Below, one piece after another: positions 8,247 through 16,815 of a DNA stretch of 64,000 nucleotides; position 1 is the first letter of the stretch, and each line of letters begins with the position of its first letter. The DNA is from Arthrobacter_H sp030452125 (GTDB lineage Bacteria; Actinomycetota; Actinomycetes; Actinomycetales; Micrococcaceae): assembly GCA_052379645.1 (NCBI GenBank), contig JBQSYU010000012.1; one strand, 5' to 3'. The notes below the pieces were generated by a model that ran no database searches, was not told where the DNA came from, and was given only the letters and a program-made list of their open reading frames with translations. Made by a program: the position numbers and the translations under genes.

Positions 8247-10400
8247 TCAGACGACCCCGAGGGTCACCGTGGACCCTTCGGGGAGTTCGCCGGAGGACGG
8301 GTCCTGCGTGGCCACCGTGCCGAAGATGATGCCGAAGCTGCCTTCGTTGATCTCGACCTCGAAGCCGGCGTCTTTGAGGATCTTCTCGGCCTTCTCCAAC
8401 TGCTTGCCGCGCACCTTGGGCACCTCGACCATCCGCGGTCCCTTGGAAACGGCGAAGGTGACGGTCGTTCCCCGCTTGGCCTTTCCGGAGGAGGGCTCCT
8501 GCGAAATGACGATCCCCTTGTCGACCTTCTTGTCGAATTCCTTGCCTGACACCTCCGGTTCCAGGCCCGCGTCCTTCAACGTGGCTTTGGCGTCCTTCTC
8601 GGTGCGGCCGGTGACGTCGGGGACCTTGACGGGGGCCCGACCACGGGAGACCACGTAGGAGACCTTGGTCCCCCGGCGCACCTTCGACTCCGGCTTCGGC
8701 TTCTGCGAAACGACCTGACCGGCGGCGATCGATTCGTCGTACTCCTTCTTGGCCTTCCCCGGCACGACCTCGGCGTCCTTCAGGGCTTTTTGGGCGGTCG
8801 ATTCCTCCAGCCCGACCACGTTGGGCACCGCAAAAAGCTCCGGACCTTTGGAGATCAGGAGCTCGACTGACTGGTAGCGGCGGATGGTGGTCCCCGCTTC
8901 CGGTTCGGAACCAACCACCAGGCCCTTCTTGATCTCGTCGTCGAAGACCCGGGTCGCACTGGACGAAACGCGGCCCGCCTCCAGGGCCTGCTGGGCGGAG
9001 GCAGCCGACTGGCCACTGAGCTGGGGGATCTGCACCGGTGAACCGGGGCCCATCCCGAAGAACCAGGCTGCGGTGGCCACCAGCGCGGTCACCAGGAAAA
9101 GTATGATGCCCAGGATCCAACCACGTCGTCGAGACGAGGGGGAAGCAAGGCTCTCCCGGGGTTTCTGTGCTTCACGCGCCCACTGCCGGCGGGAGTTTTT
9201 GGCCTCCTTGCGGGTCTGGCGTTCACGGGCCCGCCGGGACAGCATGGCCTGCTTCGACCGGCCGGCTCCGGACGCGGAGTCGAGGGCGGGTTGTTCTCCG
9301 GTATCGGTGGAATCGTTGTATCGGGGCAGTGCCTGTGTCGCTCCTGCAGGCGTTGAAATGACGCTGGTGGCGTTGTCTGGGACGCCCAACACCTCGGTTG
9401 CCCCATCCGGAAGGCCGGTCTGGCCGATGGCTTCGGTCCGGGCCGTGCCGTCGTCGGCGGCCGGCAGGGACATCAGGGCCCCGACGATCCGGGTGGGTGC
9501 GGATCCCGGCCCGGTATCCGGGGCGTCGGAATCGACAACGGGCTGGTCGAGTTCCTCATCGGTGAGCGTCCGTCGGATCTGCCGGATCTCGCCCAGGAGT
9601 GCTTCGGCATCCTGGGGCCGGTCCTCGGGTTCCTTGCGGGTGCAGAACTCCACGAGTTCATCGAGGTCGGCAGCAAGGTTCGGCAGGAGGAGCGAAGGGG
9701 CCGGCACGTCATTGGAGACATGCTGGTAGGCGATGGCAATGGGAGCTTCGGCCACGAAGGGCTGGCGCCCGGTGAGCATCTCGTACAACATGATGCCCAC
9801 GGCGTAGATGTCGCTGCGGGCGTCGGCGGGGGCCCCGGTGACGAGTTCGGGGGAGACGTAGGCCACCGTGCCGATGAGGTTGCCGGTGGAGGTCTGGTTG
9901 CTCGCGGCGCGGGCCAGCCCGAAGTCGGCGAGTTTGATCTGGCCCGAATTCGACAGCAGGACGTTTTCCGGCTTGATATCGCGATGGACCAGGCCTGCAG
10001 CGTGTGCCGCGGCCAGGCCCTCGACGACCGCGTCCAGCAGGGCCAAGGCCTGGCGCGGTGCCATGCGTCCCTGGCTCTTGAGCAGGTCGCGCAGGGTATG
10101 GCCGTTGACGAGCTCCATGGCCAGGTAGGCGGTGTGTCCGTCGACGCCGGTATCCAGGACACCGACGATATGCGGATGGGAGAAACCGGCTGCGGTGATC
10201 GCCTCGGCACGGAAGCGCTCGACCAGCACCGGGTCCTCGGCCAAGTGTGGATGCAGGATCTTCAGCGCCACGTTGCGTTCGAGGCGGATGTCGGTGGCGA
10301 GATAGACCGTGGACATGCCGCCGACGGCCAACCGCTCGACAATGCGATAGCGGCCGTCGATCATCGTGCCCCGGTCGGGACTGGCTCCGTGTTCACTCAC
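8247..10400 (-). CDS. PASTA-domain serine/threonine protein kinase (Stk/PknB class)
   Basis: Membrane receptor-like kinase. Residues about 15-285 form a eukaryotic-type kinase domain with the Gly-rich loop, VALKILH (catalytic Lys), HRDIKPEN and DFGLA motifs. A Ser/Thr/Pro-rich juxtamembrane linker of about 120 residues follows, then a basic patch and one transmembrane helix near 428-448. The extracellular part carries four PASTA repeats (about 455-717), which in this family bind muropeptides. Length 717. Position beside aroG matches the mycobacterial pknL locus, but PknL there lacks PASTA repeats, so the architecture is closer to PknB. The substrate set, probably cell wall and division proteins, is inferred from the family. 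Confidence 0.88.
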   Translation of the reverse strand: MSEHGASPDRGTMIDGRYRIVERLAVGGMSTVYLATDIRLERNVALKILHPHLAEDPVLVERFRAEAITAAGFSHPHIVGVLDTGVDGHTAYLAMELVNGHTLRDLLKSQGRMAPRQALALLDAVVEGLAAAHAAGLVHRDIKPENVLLSNSGQIKLADFGLARAASNQTSTGNLIGTVAYVSPELVTGAPADARSDIYAVGIMLYEMLTGRQPFVAEAPIAIAYQHVSNDVPAPSLLLPNLAADLDELVEFCTRKEPEDRPQDAEALLGEIRQIRRTLTDEELDQPVVDSDAPDTGPGSAPTRIVGALMSLPAADDGTARTEAIGQTGLPDGATEVLGVPDNATSVISTPAGATQALPRYNDSTDTGEQPALDSASGAGRSKQAMLSRRARERQTRKEAKNSRRQWAREAQKPRESLASPSSRRRGWILGIILFLVTALVATAAWFFGMGPGSPVQIPQLSGQSAASAQQALEAGRVSSSATRVFDDEIKKGLVVGSEPEAGTTIRRYQSVELLISKGPELFAVPNVVGLEESTAQKALKDAEVVPGKAKKEYDESIAAGQVVSQKPKPESKVRRGTKVSYVVSRGRAPVKVPDVTGRTEKDAKATLKDAGLEPEVSGKEFDKKVDKGIVISQEPSSGKAKRGTTVTFAVSKGPRMVEVPKVRGKQLEKAEKILKDAGFEVEINEGSFGIIFGTVATQDPSSGELPEGSTVTLGVV

Positions 10401-10491
10401 CCCACGATGGTAGCCAGAACCCGGCGCCTTTCCGTGGACATCCGCTCGGGGGAGGCGGAATCGTTGGGTGACGCTCAGGTCCTTAAACAGC

Positions 10492-10525
10492 CGGAGGGAG
10501 CGAATCCGTGGATTCGCTCCCTCCG
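10492..10525. terminator. Terminator downstream of whiB
   Basis: Perfect 15-bp stem (10492-10506 with 10511-10525) with a 4-nt loop, lying between the minus-strand whiB stop and the minus-strand kinase start. It separates the two genes transcriptionally. Confidence 0.8.
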
Positions 10526-10547
10526 AACGGCTAGAGGTTCTGTCTCG

Positions 10548-10796
10548 CTATGATGCGCGGCGGGCCCGGGCTGCGCGGCGCTTCAGGGCGCGGCGCTCGT
10601 CTTCGCTCATGCCACCCCAAACACCGGCGTCCTGGCCGGATTCGATGGCCCACTGAAGGCAGGTGTCGATGACCGGGCACCGGCGGCAGACGCTCTTGGC
10701 CTCTTCGATCTGGAGCAAGGCTGGTCCGGTGTTCCCCACGGGGAAGAACAACTCGGGGTCTTTGTCCAGGCAGGCTGCGCGACTACGCCAATCCAT
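10548..10796 (-). CDS. whiB1: WhiB family redox-sensing transcriptional regulator (WhiB1-like)
   Basis: Small actinobacterial regulator of 82 residues carrying an oxygen- and NO-sensitive [4Fe-4S] cluster and acting with the primary sigma factor. The four cluster cysteines are C9, C37, C40 and C46 in the expected C-Xn-C-X2-C-X5-C pattern, followed by the GVWGGM turn and a basic KRRAARARR tail that contacts DNA. Length and the DWRSRAACLDKDPELFFP start match the WhiB1/WhmE subgroup. AAGGAG lies 11 bp upstream of the ATG. A strong terminator follows the gene, so it is monocistronic. Confidence 0.88.
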   Translation of the reverse strand: MDWRSRAACLDKDPELFFPVGNTGPALLQIEEAKSVCRRCPVIDTCLQWAIESGQDAGVWGGMSEDERRALKRRAARARRAS

Positions 10797-11101
10797 GCTT
10801 TTTGATGCTCCTTGGAATAGGTTTCGGGGGACGACCCACCACGGTCAATCCGAAGAGTGGGGCGGTGGCAGCACAAAAGAGAGCACTCACGAATGCTCCC
10901 GTTCACCTGCCCCATAAGATTGTCATGTTACTTGTGTGTAAACAAGGGTTGGACCGCAACCAATCGTTTCATGACACTGAGGCTTTTCTCACCCCAGCAA
11001 GGCCTTGCGGGGCAGGCGTTCCCATGTCAAGGCCCGCTCCGGGGGTGCCCTGGGGACACCGTCTGGTTGGGCCTGCCCAGCTCGTCGAGTAGATTCGGGG
11101 G
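10797..11101. other. Intergenic region upstream of whiB; no gene seen
   Basis: About 305 bp between whiB (minus) and a small membrane protein gene (plus). An AT-rich block around 10920-10950 is the likely whiB promoter region. At the right end TAGATT at 11091-11096, 5 bp before the GTG at 11102, looks like a -10 for a leaderless transcript. I see no convincing open reading frame or structured RNA. Confidence 0.4.
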
Positions 11102-11545
11102 GTGAGTTCCCCGAGTTCCCCCTCCCACCCTCCCCACGATCCGGCAGCCGTCCGTCGGCGCCCGCCATCGATCGTCGTGGTGGCGATGTTGTTGTTGCTC
11201 GAGGCCGTCGCTGCACTGGGCGCGGCTGCTTGGTACGCCACGTCGCTGGGTGAACCCGGACCCTTGTCGATGGGTGGGCGCATCTTCATGCTCGTTCTGA
11301 TTCTCGGGGCGGCAGCATGGCAGGCCAACGTCGGGGTCCAGGTGTTCAAGGGGAATGCCTGGACACGCGCGGCCGCCGTGGTCTGGCAGGTCTTCCAGGT
11401 CATCTTTGCTGTTTCGTTCCTCGGGAGCGGGGGGTGGAGCCTGGTGCTGGGCCTGACGCTGCTGATCCCGGCGGCAGCGATCATCCTGCTGATTTTTGAT
11501 CCGAAGGCCACTGCATTCTTCGGAGACCGCACACCACAAAACTAG
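11102..11545 (+). CDS. Small multi-spanning membrane protein, function unknown
   Basis: 147 residues: a Ser/Pro-rich N-terminal tail of about 20 residues, then four hydrophobic helices (approximately 23-45, 58-78, 84-108 and 112-134) and a short polar end. The GTG start is supported by a TAGATT -10-like hexamer 5 bp upstream, suggesting a leaderless message. Such proteins are common in Micrococcaceae, but I cannot assign a family. Its stop overlaps the end of the convergent FHA-FtsK gene by 4 bp. Confidence 0.6.
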   Translation: MSSPSSPSHPPHDPAAVRRRPPSIVVVAMLLLLEAVAALGAAAWYATSLGEPGPLSMGGRIFMLVLILGAAAWQANVGVQVFKGNAWTRAAAVVWQVFQVIFAVSFLGSGGWSLVLGLTLLIPAAAIILLIFDPKATAFFGDRTPQN

Positions 11546-14500
11546 GCGTCGGCACCATCCGCGACGGCACATTGGATCTGGGTCAGCCTTCCCTGGCGCA
11601 GCACGACGGCCCGCCCCGGCAGTGCCAGTTGATGTGGCCGGAGCCTCCATCCGGGGAAGTCCCCGTCACTGGCTTGCCGGGGGTTGAGCAGAAGAAACGC
11701 AGCCGGTGGCAGCATTCGTGCCACCGGGGGGAGCCGAGCGAGCCCGACCCGTTCGGGTGAGGCCGACATGACGACATGGGTGCCTGAGCGGATCAGGGAA
11801 TCCAGATGAGCCAGGTCGGCGTCGGTGAGTGCCAGAACGTCATCGAGGAACAACAAGTCCGGTGGGTCAGTGGCCGGGCCCAAGGACCAGCGGATATCGA
11901 GGCCGGACCCCAGCTGGCCGGCCATCATGCGCAGGACGTTCGATTTTCCTGTTCCCGGGCCGCCCAGGACGAGACCAACGCGGCCGGGTTCCCAGATCCA
12001 CGGCCGGTGTTCCGGCGCCATGAGCCCGATCTGATATCGGCCCGGGTGGCGGTCGATGCGCGGCAGCTGGTCTGTGCCGACCCGTGAAGGCAGGGGATGA
12101 CACGAGCGAAGCGGCAGATTGGTCGGCGGGCCCTGGGCCTGGACGGTCGATGGCGCCGGTGTACAGAGTTGGACGACGACCCCCCGCTCAGGGGTAAGGG
12201 GGGACGTATATACGGCGCGCCCCGGGTATGGACCGGTGTTCTTGAGTCGTGGCCAGCCCATCAAGGTTTCTTCGCCCAGGCCAAAACGGAGGTACAGCCG
12301 ATGGTCTGCCAAAGCGTGGAACCGGGAGGAGGTCAGATCACGATCCCCGGTGACGATGAGACACGTGTTTTCCCGCTCCGTCGTACGGGCCAGGGCCGCG
12401 AGCCGGTCATCGAGGGAAGCGAAGTCCGAAACCCCCAGCACCGTGGCCCATGCCGCGAGTCCGCTGACGAGCAGGACCCGAGTTGCTGTCGGTTGGTCTG
12501 CGGCATCCGGCGGTGCATCAAAGACGTCCAGGAGTTCATGGACACGTTCCGGTTCCCCGGCAGTGACGTAACCGGCGACACGTGGGTTCCCGGAACCGGG
12601 GCCGAAGTGTCCTGCCCCGTCCAACACGTAGATGTGGCGCTCCGGTTCCCCCTGAGCGAGGGTGTTGAGTAGTCCGAGGAGCGAAGCGGCAGCGGAACTT
12701 CCTGGACCGGCGATGACTGCTAGGCGTCTTTGGGATTCAGGAATCCACCACAGCGGCAGCAGACGCTGATGCTCGATGTCGTCGATCAGGCCGAGCGCGA
12801 TGGCCCCCTCGGGCCGTTGCGTACGGAGCCGTCGCGGTATGAAATGGAGTTCGACAGGGAGCGGTGCAGCGAACGTCGCGACCGGGGACGGCGGCTCCTG
12901 GACATCCGAGGTCCTTCGTTCCAGAAGCCCTGCAGGGGAAGAATCCGCGGGCTGTGGTCGGTGGATCGTCGTGATGGGACGGCAGTCCTGGAACCCTGGG
13001 CCTGTTTCCCACACCTTCCAGACCGGTGCGTCGTCGCCGACGGGCAGGGACCGAAAAGGCATGGGCGGATCACCGGCTCGACGCATGAAGCCGAGCCCCG
13101 GGCTGGACGCAGGGAGTTCGGCGGCCGCCGAAGTGCCAAGGAGCTCGCTCGAATCCAGTGGGCTGAGCAGACGAAGGGCGATGACCGTGTTGATGTTGGC
13201 GCGCATGGACGCCGTGACGACTCCCTGCGGGCGTTGGGTGGCGAGCAGCAGATGCACACCCAGGGACCGCCCCACTGTTGCGATGCGCATGAGTTCAGGA
13301 ACGGCGTCGGGCAGTTCGTCGCTGAGGACACGAAACTCGTCGACGATGACCACGAGGCGCGGAAGTGGTCCGGACACCGAATCGGCAAGGGCCCGATAGC
13401 GGGCGTAGTCTTCTGCCTTTGCCTCCTTGAAGAGTGATTCCCTGCGCTGTAGTTCAACTCGTAGTCCGCCGAGGACCCGTTCTCCGGATTCGGCATTGAG
13501 ATCAGTCACCAGGGTTTGGCAATGTGGTGTTTCTGCGTAGGGCCCCAGCGTGGCTCCACCTTTGAAATCCAGCAGGAGCAGCGACAACTGATCCGGACCG
13601 TAGCGGCAGACCAGATCCAGGGTCATGGCCTTGAGGAGTTCGGACTTTCCCGAGCCGGTGGTTCCCGTGACGAGGACGTGGGGACCATCGCAGACGAAGT
13701 CCAAGGACACGGCAGTCCCCTCACAGACACCAAATCGACTCAGGAGTGATTCTGCCGAGGAGGCCTGCCAGACGGGGGTGTGCCCTGCCGAACCTCCGCG
13801 AGGTGTATCGAGTTCGTCGTCGCGTGCGGCTGCCCCCGCAGCAGGAAACTCCAGCTCTTGTTGGGATGACCTGCAGGCCGTGGAGAAAGTCGCGGAGGAG
13901 ATGCCGTCCACCGCGACCAGAACCTCGTCGTCGCCGTGGCTCAACGTGGACGTGGTGAGGTCGAGACTCCAGTCGGCCGTGGCCTCGGATATTGGAGTGG
14001 TGAGGATCAGGGCCGGCGGCTGGCGGTCCCCGTCGATACCGCGGATCGCCGCAGCGATGCGGTCTCCACCGAGGGTCCCTGGCGTGACCAGCAGGACCGA
14101 GGAAGGGTGCAGGGCGGGTATGAGCAGCAAGGCTTCATCCGCGTCGTTGCACACGCGCAGGCACGGCATGAGCCGTACTTCCATTGGGAGGGTATCGGTC
14201 CCGCCGATGATCATCAGGGTCGAAGCCGCAAGAGAACAGGCTTGGGAAAGCTGGATGACGGCCGAGCGGATGAGCGGGCCGAGGCCCGGTTCTGGTCCCG
14301 ACAGGAGCCCCAATTTACCTGAAGAAATCGTGATGATGACGGGAGCGTTGACGGAAGGCACCTGGGGACCTCGGTCGGAAGGTGGCTGGAGGATGAGTGG
14401 TGGGACCACGCGTCCTGACCCAAGACGCAGGGGGTGGGAGACAGCTGCTGGCTGCCGTGCTTTGAGCGAGGCGCTGCCCCTTCTCGTGTTTTGGAGAACC

Positions 14501-15357
14501 TGGAGTCCGACTGGTGGGACCAGGTGTTCCATGTCCTGGATCAATTCCGTCGAGATGCCGTGGATACGTCGACGCAAATGACGACGTGAATTGAGCTCGA
14601 TGGTCGCCGGGACCCCGCCGGTGACGAGGCCGAAAGCGCTGAAAGCCAAAAAGAACCATGAACCCAGGGTCAGCGCCAGAACGATACCGATGAGGAGGGG
14701 GAGGGCCGCTGTAGTCATCATCAGCCACGGCCTGCTGCCGGAAGCGGGGCGTGATAGTTGCGTCGGAGGTGGCGGCCATGGAGCCGGACGATCATAGGGG
14801 GACCGCGCATGGCCATCGACCCGGACGGAGTGAATGCGGAAGGTGGTGTTCCCCAGGGAGAACTCGTCGTCGGCGCCGAGGAACTGTTTCCTTGGTTTTG
14901 AGACACCGCGTCCGGTTGATCGTGGACCAGTGGTTTCCACAAGTGCAATGGAGGTCTTGTCGACGATGATGTCGGCATGGTGGCGGGAAAGCCCGGGATC
15001 GGAAGTAGCCAGGTCGCAGTCACCGCGTCCGATGGAGTATCTCCCGCGGGTCAGGAGCAGACGGGGACCACAATCCGGTCCTTTGATGGCAACCAGCCAT
15101 ATTTCGGAGGGCGTAGGCGGAGGTGAAAATGGTCGGCTGAACGGTGTGAGGGTCACCATCCCCTCGGTGGGGAGCTGTTCCACCTGATCCAGCTGTCCGC
15201 CACCGGCCAGACGGAGTCGCGCGTAGCCCAGATCGGTCAGGACACTTCCCAGCTCGGCCCCCGATAGACCTTCGGGGCCGGTGACTTCGAAACTCGTTGT
15301 CCGGGCAGCGTCGAACGGGCCCCAGGGCTGTCGGACGACGGCGACGTGAAGTGTCAT
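11542..15357 (-). CDS. FHA-domain FtsK/SpoIIIE secretion ATPase (EccC/EssC-like), orphan
   Basis: Large 1271-residue membrane ATPase resembling the motor of type VII secretion systems. An N-terminal forkhead-associated domain spans about 105-180 (GRYSIGRG and SRHHADI motifs), two closely spaced transmembrane helices lie at about 211-250, and a cytoplasmic FtsK/SpoIIIE ATPase follows with Walker A GTTGSGKS at 565-572 and Walker B VVIVDEF at 668-674. A middle ATPase-like segment has a degenerate Walker A without Lys (VIAGPGSSAAAS), and a third has GGPGTGKS at 1132-1139. Start ATG 15357 is set by GAAAGG 9 bp upstream. No WXG100 substrate gene, EccB, EccD or EccE homologue is adjacent. It is divergent from the tad pilus operon; a shared role is inference only. 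Confidence 0.8.
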   Translation of the reverse strand: MTLHVAVVRQPWGPFDAARTTSFEVTGPEGLSGAELGSVLTDLGYARLRLAGGGQLDQVEQLPTEGMVTLTPFSRPFSPPPTPSEIWLVAIKGPDCGPRLLLTRGRYSIGRGDCDLATSDPGLSRHHADIIVDKTSIALVETTGPRSTGRGVSKPRKQFLGADDEFSLGNTTFRIHSVRVDGHARSPYDRPAPWPPPPTQLSRPASGSRPWLMMTTAALPLLIGIVLALTLGSWFFLAFSAFGLVTGGVPATIELNSRRHLRRRIHGISTELIQDMEHLVPPVGLQVLQNTRRGSASLKARQPAAVSHPLRLGSGRVVPPLILQPPSDRGPQVPSVNAPVIITISSGKLGLLSGPEPGLGPLIRSAVIQLSQACSLAASTLMIIGGTDTLPMEVRLMPCLRVCNDADEALLLIPALHPSSVLLVTPGTLGGDRIAAAIRGIDGDRQPPALILTTPISEATADWSLDLTTSTLSHGDDEVLVAVDGISSATFSTACRSSQQELEFPAAGAAARDDELDTPRGGSAGHTPVWQASSAESLLSRFGVCEGTAVSLDFVCDGPHVLVTGTTGSGKSELLKAMTLDLVCRYGPDQLSLLLLDFKGGATLGPYAETPHCQTLVTDLNAESGERVLGGLRVELQRRESLFKEAKAEDYARYRALADSVSGPLPRLVVIVDEFRVLSDELPDAVPELMRIATVGRSLGVHLLLATQRPQGVVTASMRANINTVIALRLLSPLDSSELLGTSAAAELPASSPGLGFMRRAGDPPMPFRSLPVGDDAPVWKVWETGPGFQDCRPITTIHRPQPADSSPAGLLERRTSDVQEPPSPVATFAAPLPVELHFIPRRLRTQRPEGAIALGLIDDIEHQRLLPLWWIPESQRRLAVIAGPGSSAAASLLGLLNTLAQGEPERHIYVLDGAGHFGPGSGNPRVAGYVTAGEPERVHELLDVFDAPPDAADQPTATRVLLVSGLAAWATVLGVSDFASLDDRLAALARTTERENTCLIVTGDRDLTSSRFHALADHRLYLRFGLGEETLMGWPRLKNTGPYPGRAVYTSPLTPERGVVVQLCTPAPSTVQAQGPPTNLPLRSCHPLPSRVGTDQLPRIDRHPGRYQIGLMAPEHRPWIWEPGRVGLVLGGPGTGKSNVLRMMAGQLGSGLDIRWSLGPATDPPDLLFLDDVLALTDADLAHLDSLIRSGTHVVMSASPERVGLARLPPVARMLPPAAFLLLNPRQASDGDFPGWRLRPHQLALPGRAVVLRQGRLTQIQCAVADGADA

Positions 15358-15420
15358 GTGAAAGCGCCTTTCGCTCAATGATCCCCGGCTCCAGGTCACG
15401 TTAGCCCGGATTCACAAGCG

Positions 15421-15443
15421 CAATATTTATTAGCGAAATATTG
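15421..15443. promoter_or_regulatory. AT-rich palindrome in the eccC-like/tadA divergent region
   Basis: Perfect inverted repeat CAATATTT-N7-AAATATTG (arms 15421-15428 and 15436-15443) in an otherwise GC-rich genome, between two divergent genes. It has the form of a dimeric repressor operator or bent promoter core; the binding protein is unknown. Confidence 0.45.
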
Positions 15444-15471
15444 TGGATAACATGCACAAGGATTTTCCACA
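15442..15471. promoter_or_regulatory. Pair of convergent DnaA-box-like 9-mers
   Basis: 15442-15450 reads TGTGGATAA, the exact complement of the consensus DnaA box TTATCCACA. 15463-15471 reads TTTTCCACA, one mismatch from that consensus. They face each other with 12 bp between them, upstream of tadA. DnaA binding is inference from sequence. Confidence 0.45.
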
Positions 15472-15588
15472 CATGGGCCTAATCCCTTGTTTGATGCATG
15501 CGGTGTGGGTAACGTCACAAGAGTTGTCCCAGCGGAGGACACCACGGGTATCAAGTCCTGTGCCCAGAACTTTGCACGGGAGATGCAG

Positions 15589-16815
15589 GTGGACGGACAA
15601 CGCACCATCGAGGACGAGGCACGCGAGCGTGTTCGGCGCCGGGGACTGGACCCTTCCGAACATGTCGCCGAGATCCGTCGGATCGTGGACATGGCAGTGC
15701 GTGACTACGATGAACGATCCTTATTGGAAGGGCTGCCACGACTCGGGGACCTGGAGGAAGCAGGCAGATCGGTCTTCGACGCCATCGCGGGCTTCGGGCC
15801 GTTGCAGCCGCTATTGGATGACCCGGAGGTCGAGGAGATCTGGATCAACTCTCCTTCGGAGGTTTTTGCTGCGCGGGGCGGCAGTTCTGAATTGACCTCG
15901 ATTCGGTTGGACGACGGGCATGTGCGGATCCTGGTGGAACGCATGTTGAAGACGTCGGGCCGCCGCCTGGACCTATCCACACCCTTTGTCGATGCCGCGC
16001 TGCCGGATGGGTCGCGTCTGCACGTGGTCATCCCGGATATCACCAGAAAACACTGGTCGGTCAACATCAGGAAATTCATTGCCAGGGCATCTCGCCTTGA
16101 TCATCTGGTTGAGCTGGGATCGCTCAGCCGACAGGCCGCTGACTATTTGCACTCCGCTGTTGGGGCTGGACTCAATGTGCTGGTCTCCGGGGCCACACAG
16201 GCAGGAAAAACTACGCTGCTGAATTGCCTGGCTTCGGGGATCGGTAGCCGCGAGCGAGTCATCACGGTGGAGGAGATCTTTGAACTCAAGATTCCACTGC
16301 GCGATGTAGTGGCCATGCAGTGCCGCCAGTCGAACTTGGAAGGTCACGGCCAAATCGACATGCGCCGCATCGTCAAGGAGGCTCTGCGCATGCGGCCGGA
16401 CAGGATCATTGTCGGAGAAGTCCGCGAAGCAGAAGCGTTGGACATGCTGATCGCGATGAACTCGGGACTTCCGGGGATGGCTAGCGTTCACGCCAACTCC
16501 GCCCGGGACGCCGTCACGAAAATCTGTACGCTGCCCCTGCTGGCCGGAGAAAACATCAACTCCAATTTCGTGCTGCCGACCGTTGCCTCCTGCATCGACC
16601 TGGTGGTGCACTGCGAGCGGAGTGCTGCGGGGCATCGCAGGGTTTCCGAGATCATCAAGCTAGGTCGCAGGGTCGAAAACGGCATCATCGAGTCCTCGAC
16701 GACGTTCAAACGGACCGACGGCGAACTACGGATGGCTCCGTCGGCGGATCTGGCCCACGACAAGTTCGACAACGCTGGAATCGACCCGACCTTGCTCTTG
16801 GGGGTCGGACAATGA
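15589..16815 (+). CDS. tadA: Tad/Flp pilus assembly ATPase TadA (CpaF)
   Basis: Cytoplasmic secretion ATPase that powers assembly of Flp-type pili. The 408-residue protein has the CpaF N-terminal domain, a Walker A variant GATQAGKT near residues 201-208, an Asp/His box region and the HANSARDAVTK segment common to type II/IV secretion ATPases. The frame is open upstream to a TTG at 15487. I choose GTG 15589 because GGGAG lies 6 bp upstream and the protein then starts with the usual acidic helix leading to RRRGLDP; ATG 15583 and GTG 15505 are alternatives. tadB overlaps its stop by 4 bp. The promoter should lie in the 230-bp divergent region, with DnaA-box-like sites and a palindrome. Confidence 0.88.
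   Translation: MDGQRTIEDEARERVRRRGLDPSEHVAEIRRIVDMAVRDYDERSLLEGLPRLGDLEEAGRSVFDAIAGFGPLQPLLDDPEVEEIWINSPSEVFAARGGSSELTSIRLDDGHVRILVERMLKTSGRRLDLSTPFVDAALPDGSRLHVVIPDITRKHWSVNIRKFIARASRLDHLVELGSLSRQAADYLHSAVGAGLNVLVSGATQAGKTTLLNCLASGIGSRERVITVEEIFELKIPLRDVVAMQCRQSNLEGHGQIDMRRIVKEALRMRPDRIIVGEVREAEALDMLIAMNSGLPGMASVHANSARDAVTKICTLPLLAGENINSNFVLPTVASCIDLVVHCERSAAGHRRVSEIIKLGRRVENGIIESSTTFKRTDGELRMAPSADLAHDKFDNAGIDPTLLLGVGQ

Noticed and set aside
6856..9120. 754-codon minus-strand frame spanning aroG and the kinase gene
   Set aside because: It overlaps two conserved genes and a terminator; the sequence has no protein-family resemblance.
11542..15357. A complete type VII secretion locus
   Set aside because: No WXG100, EccB, EccD, EccE or mycosin-like genes are adjacent; only the motor-like ATPase is present.
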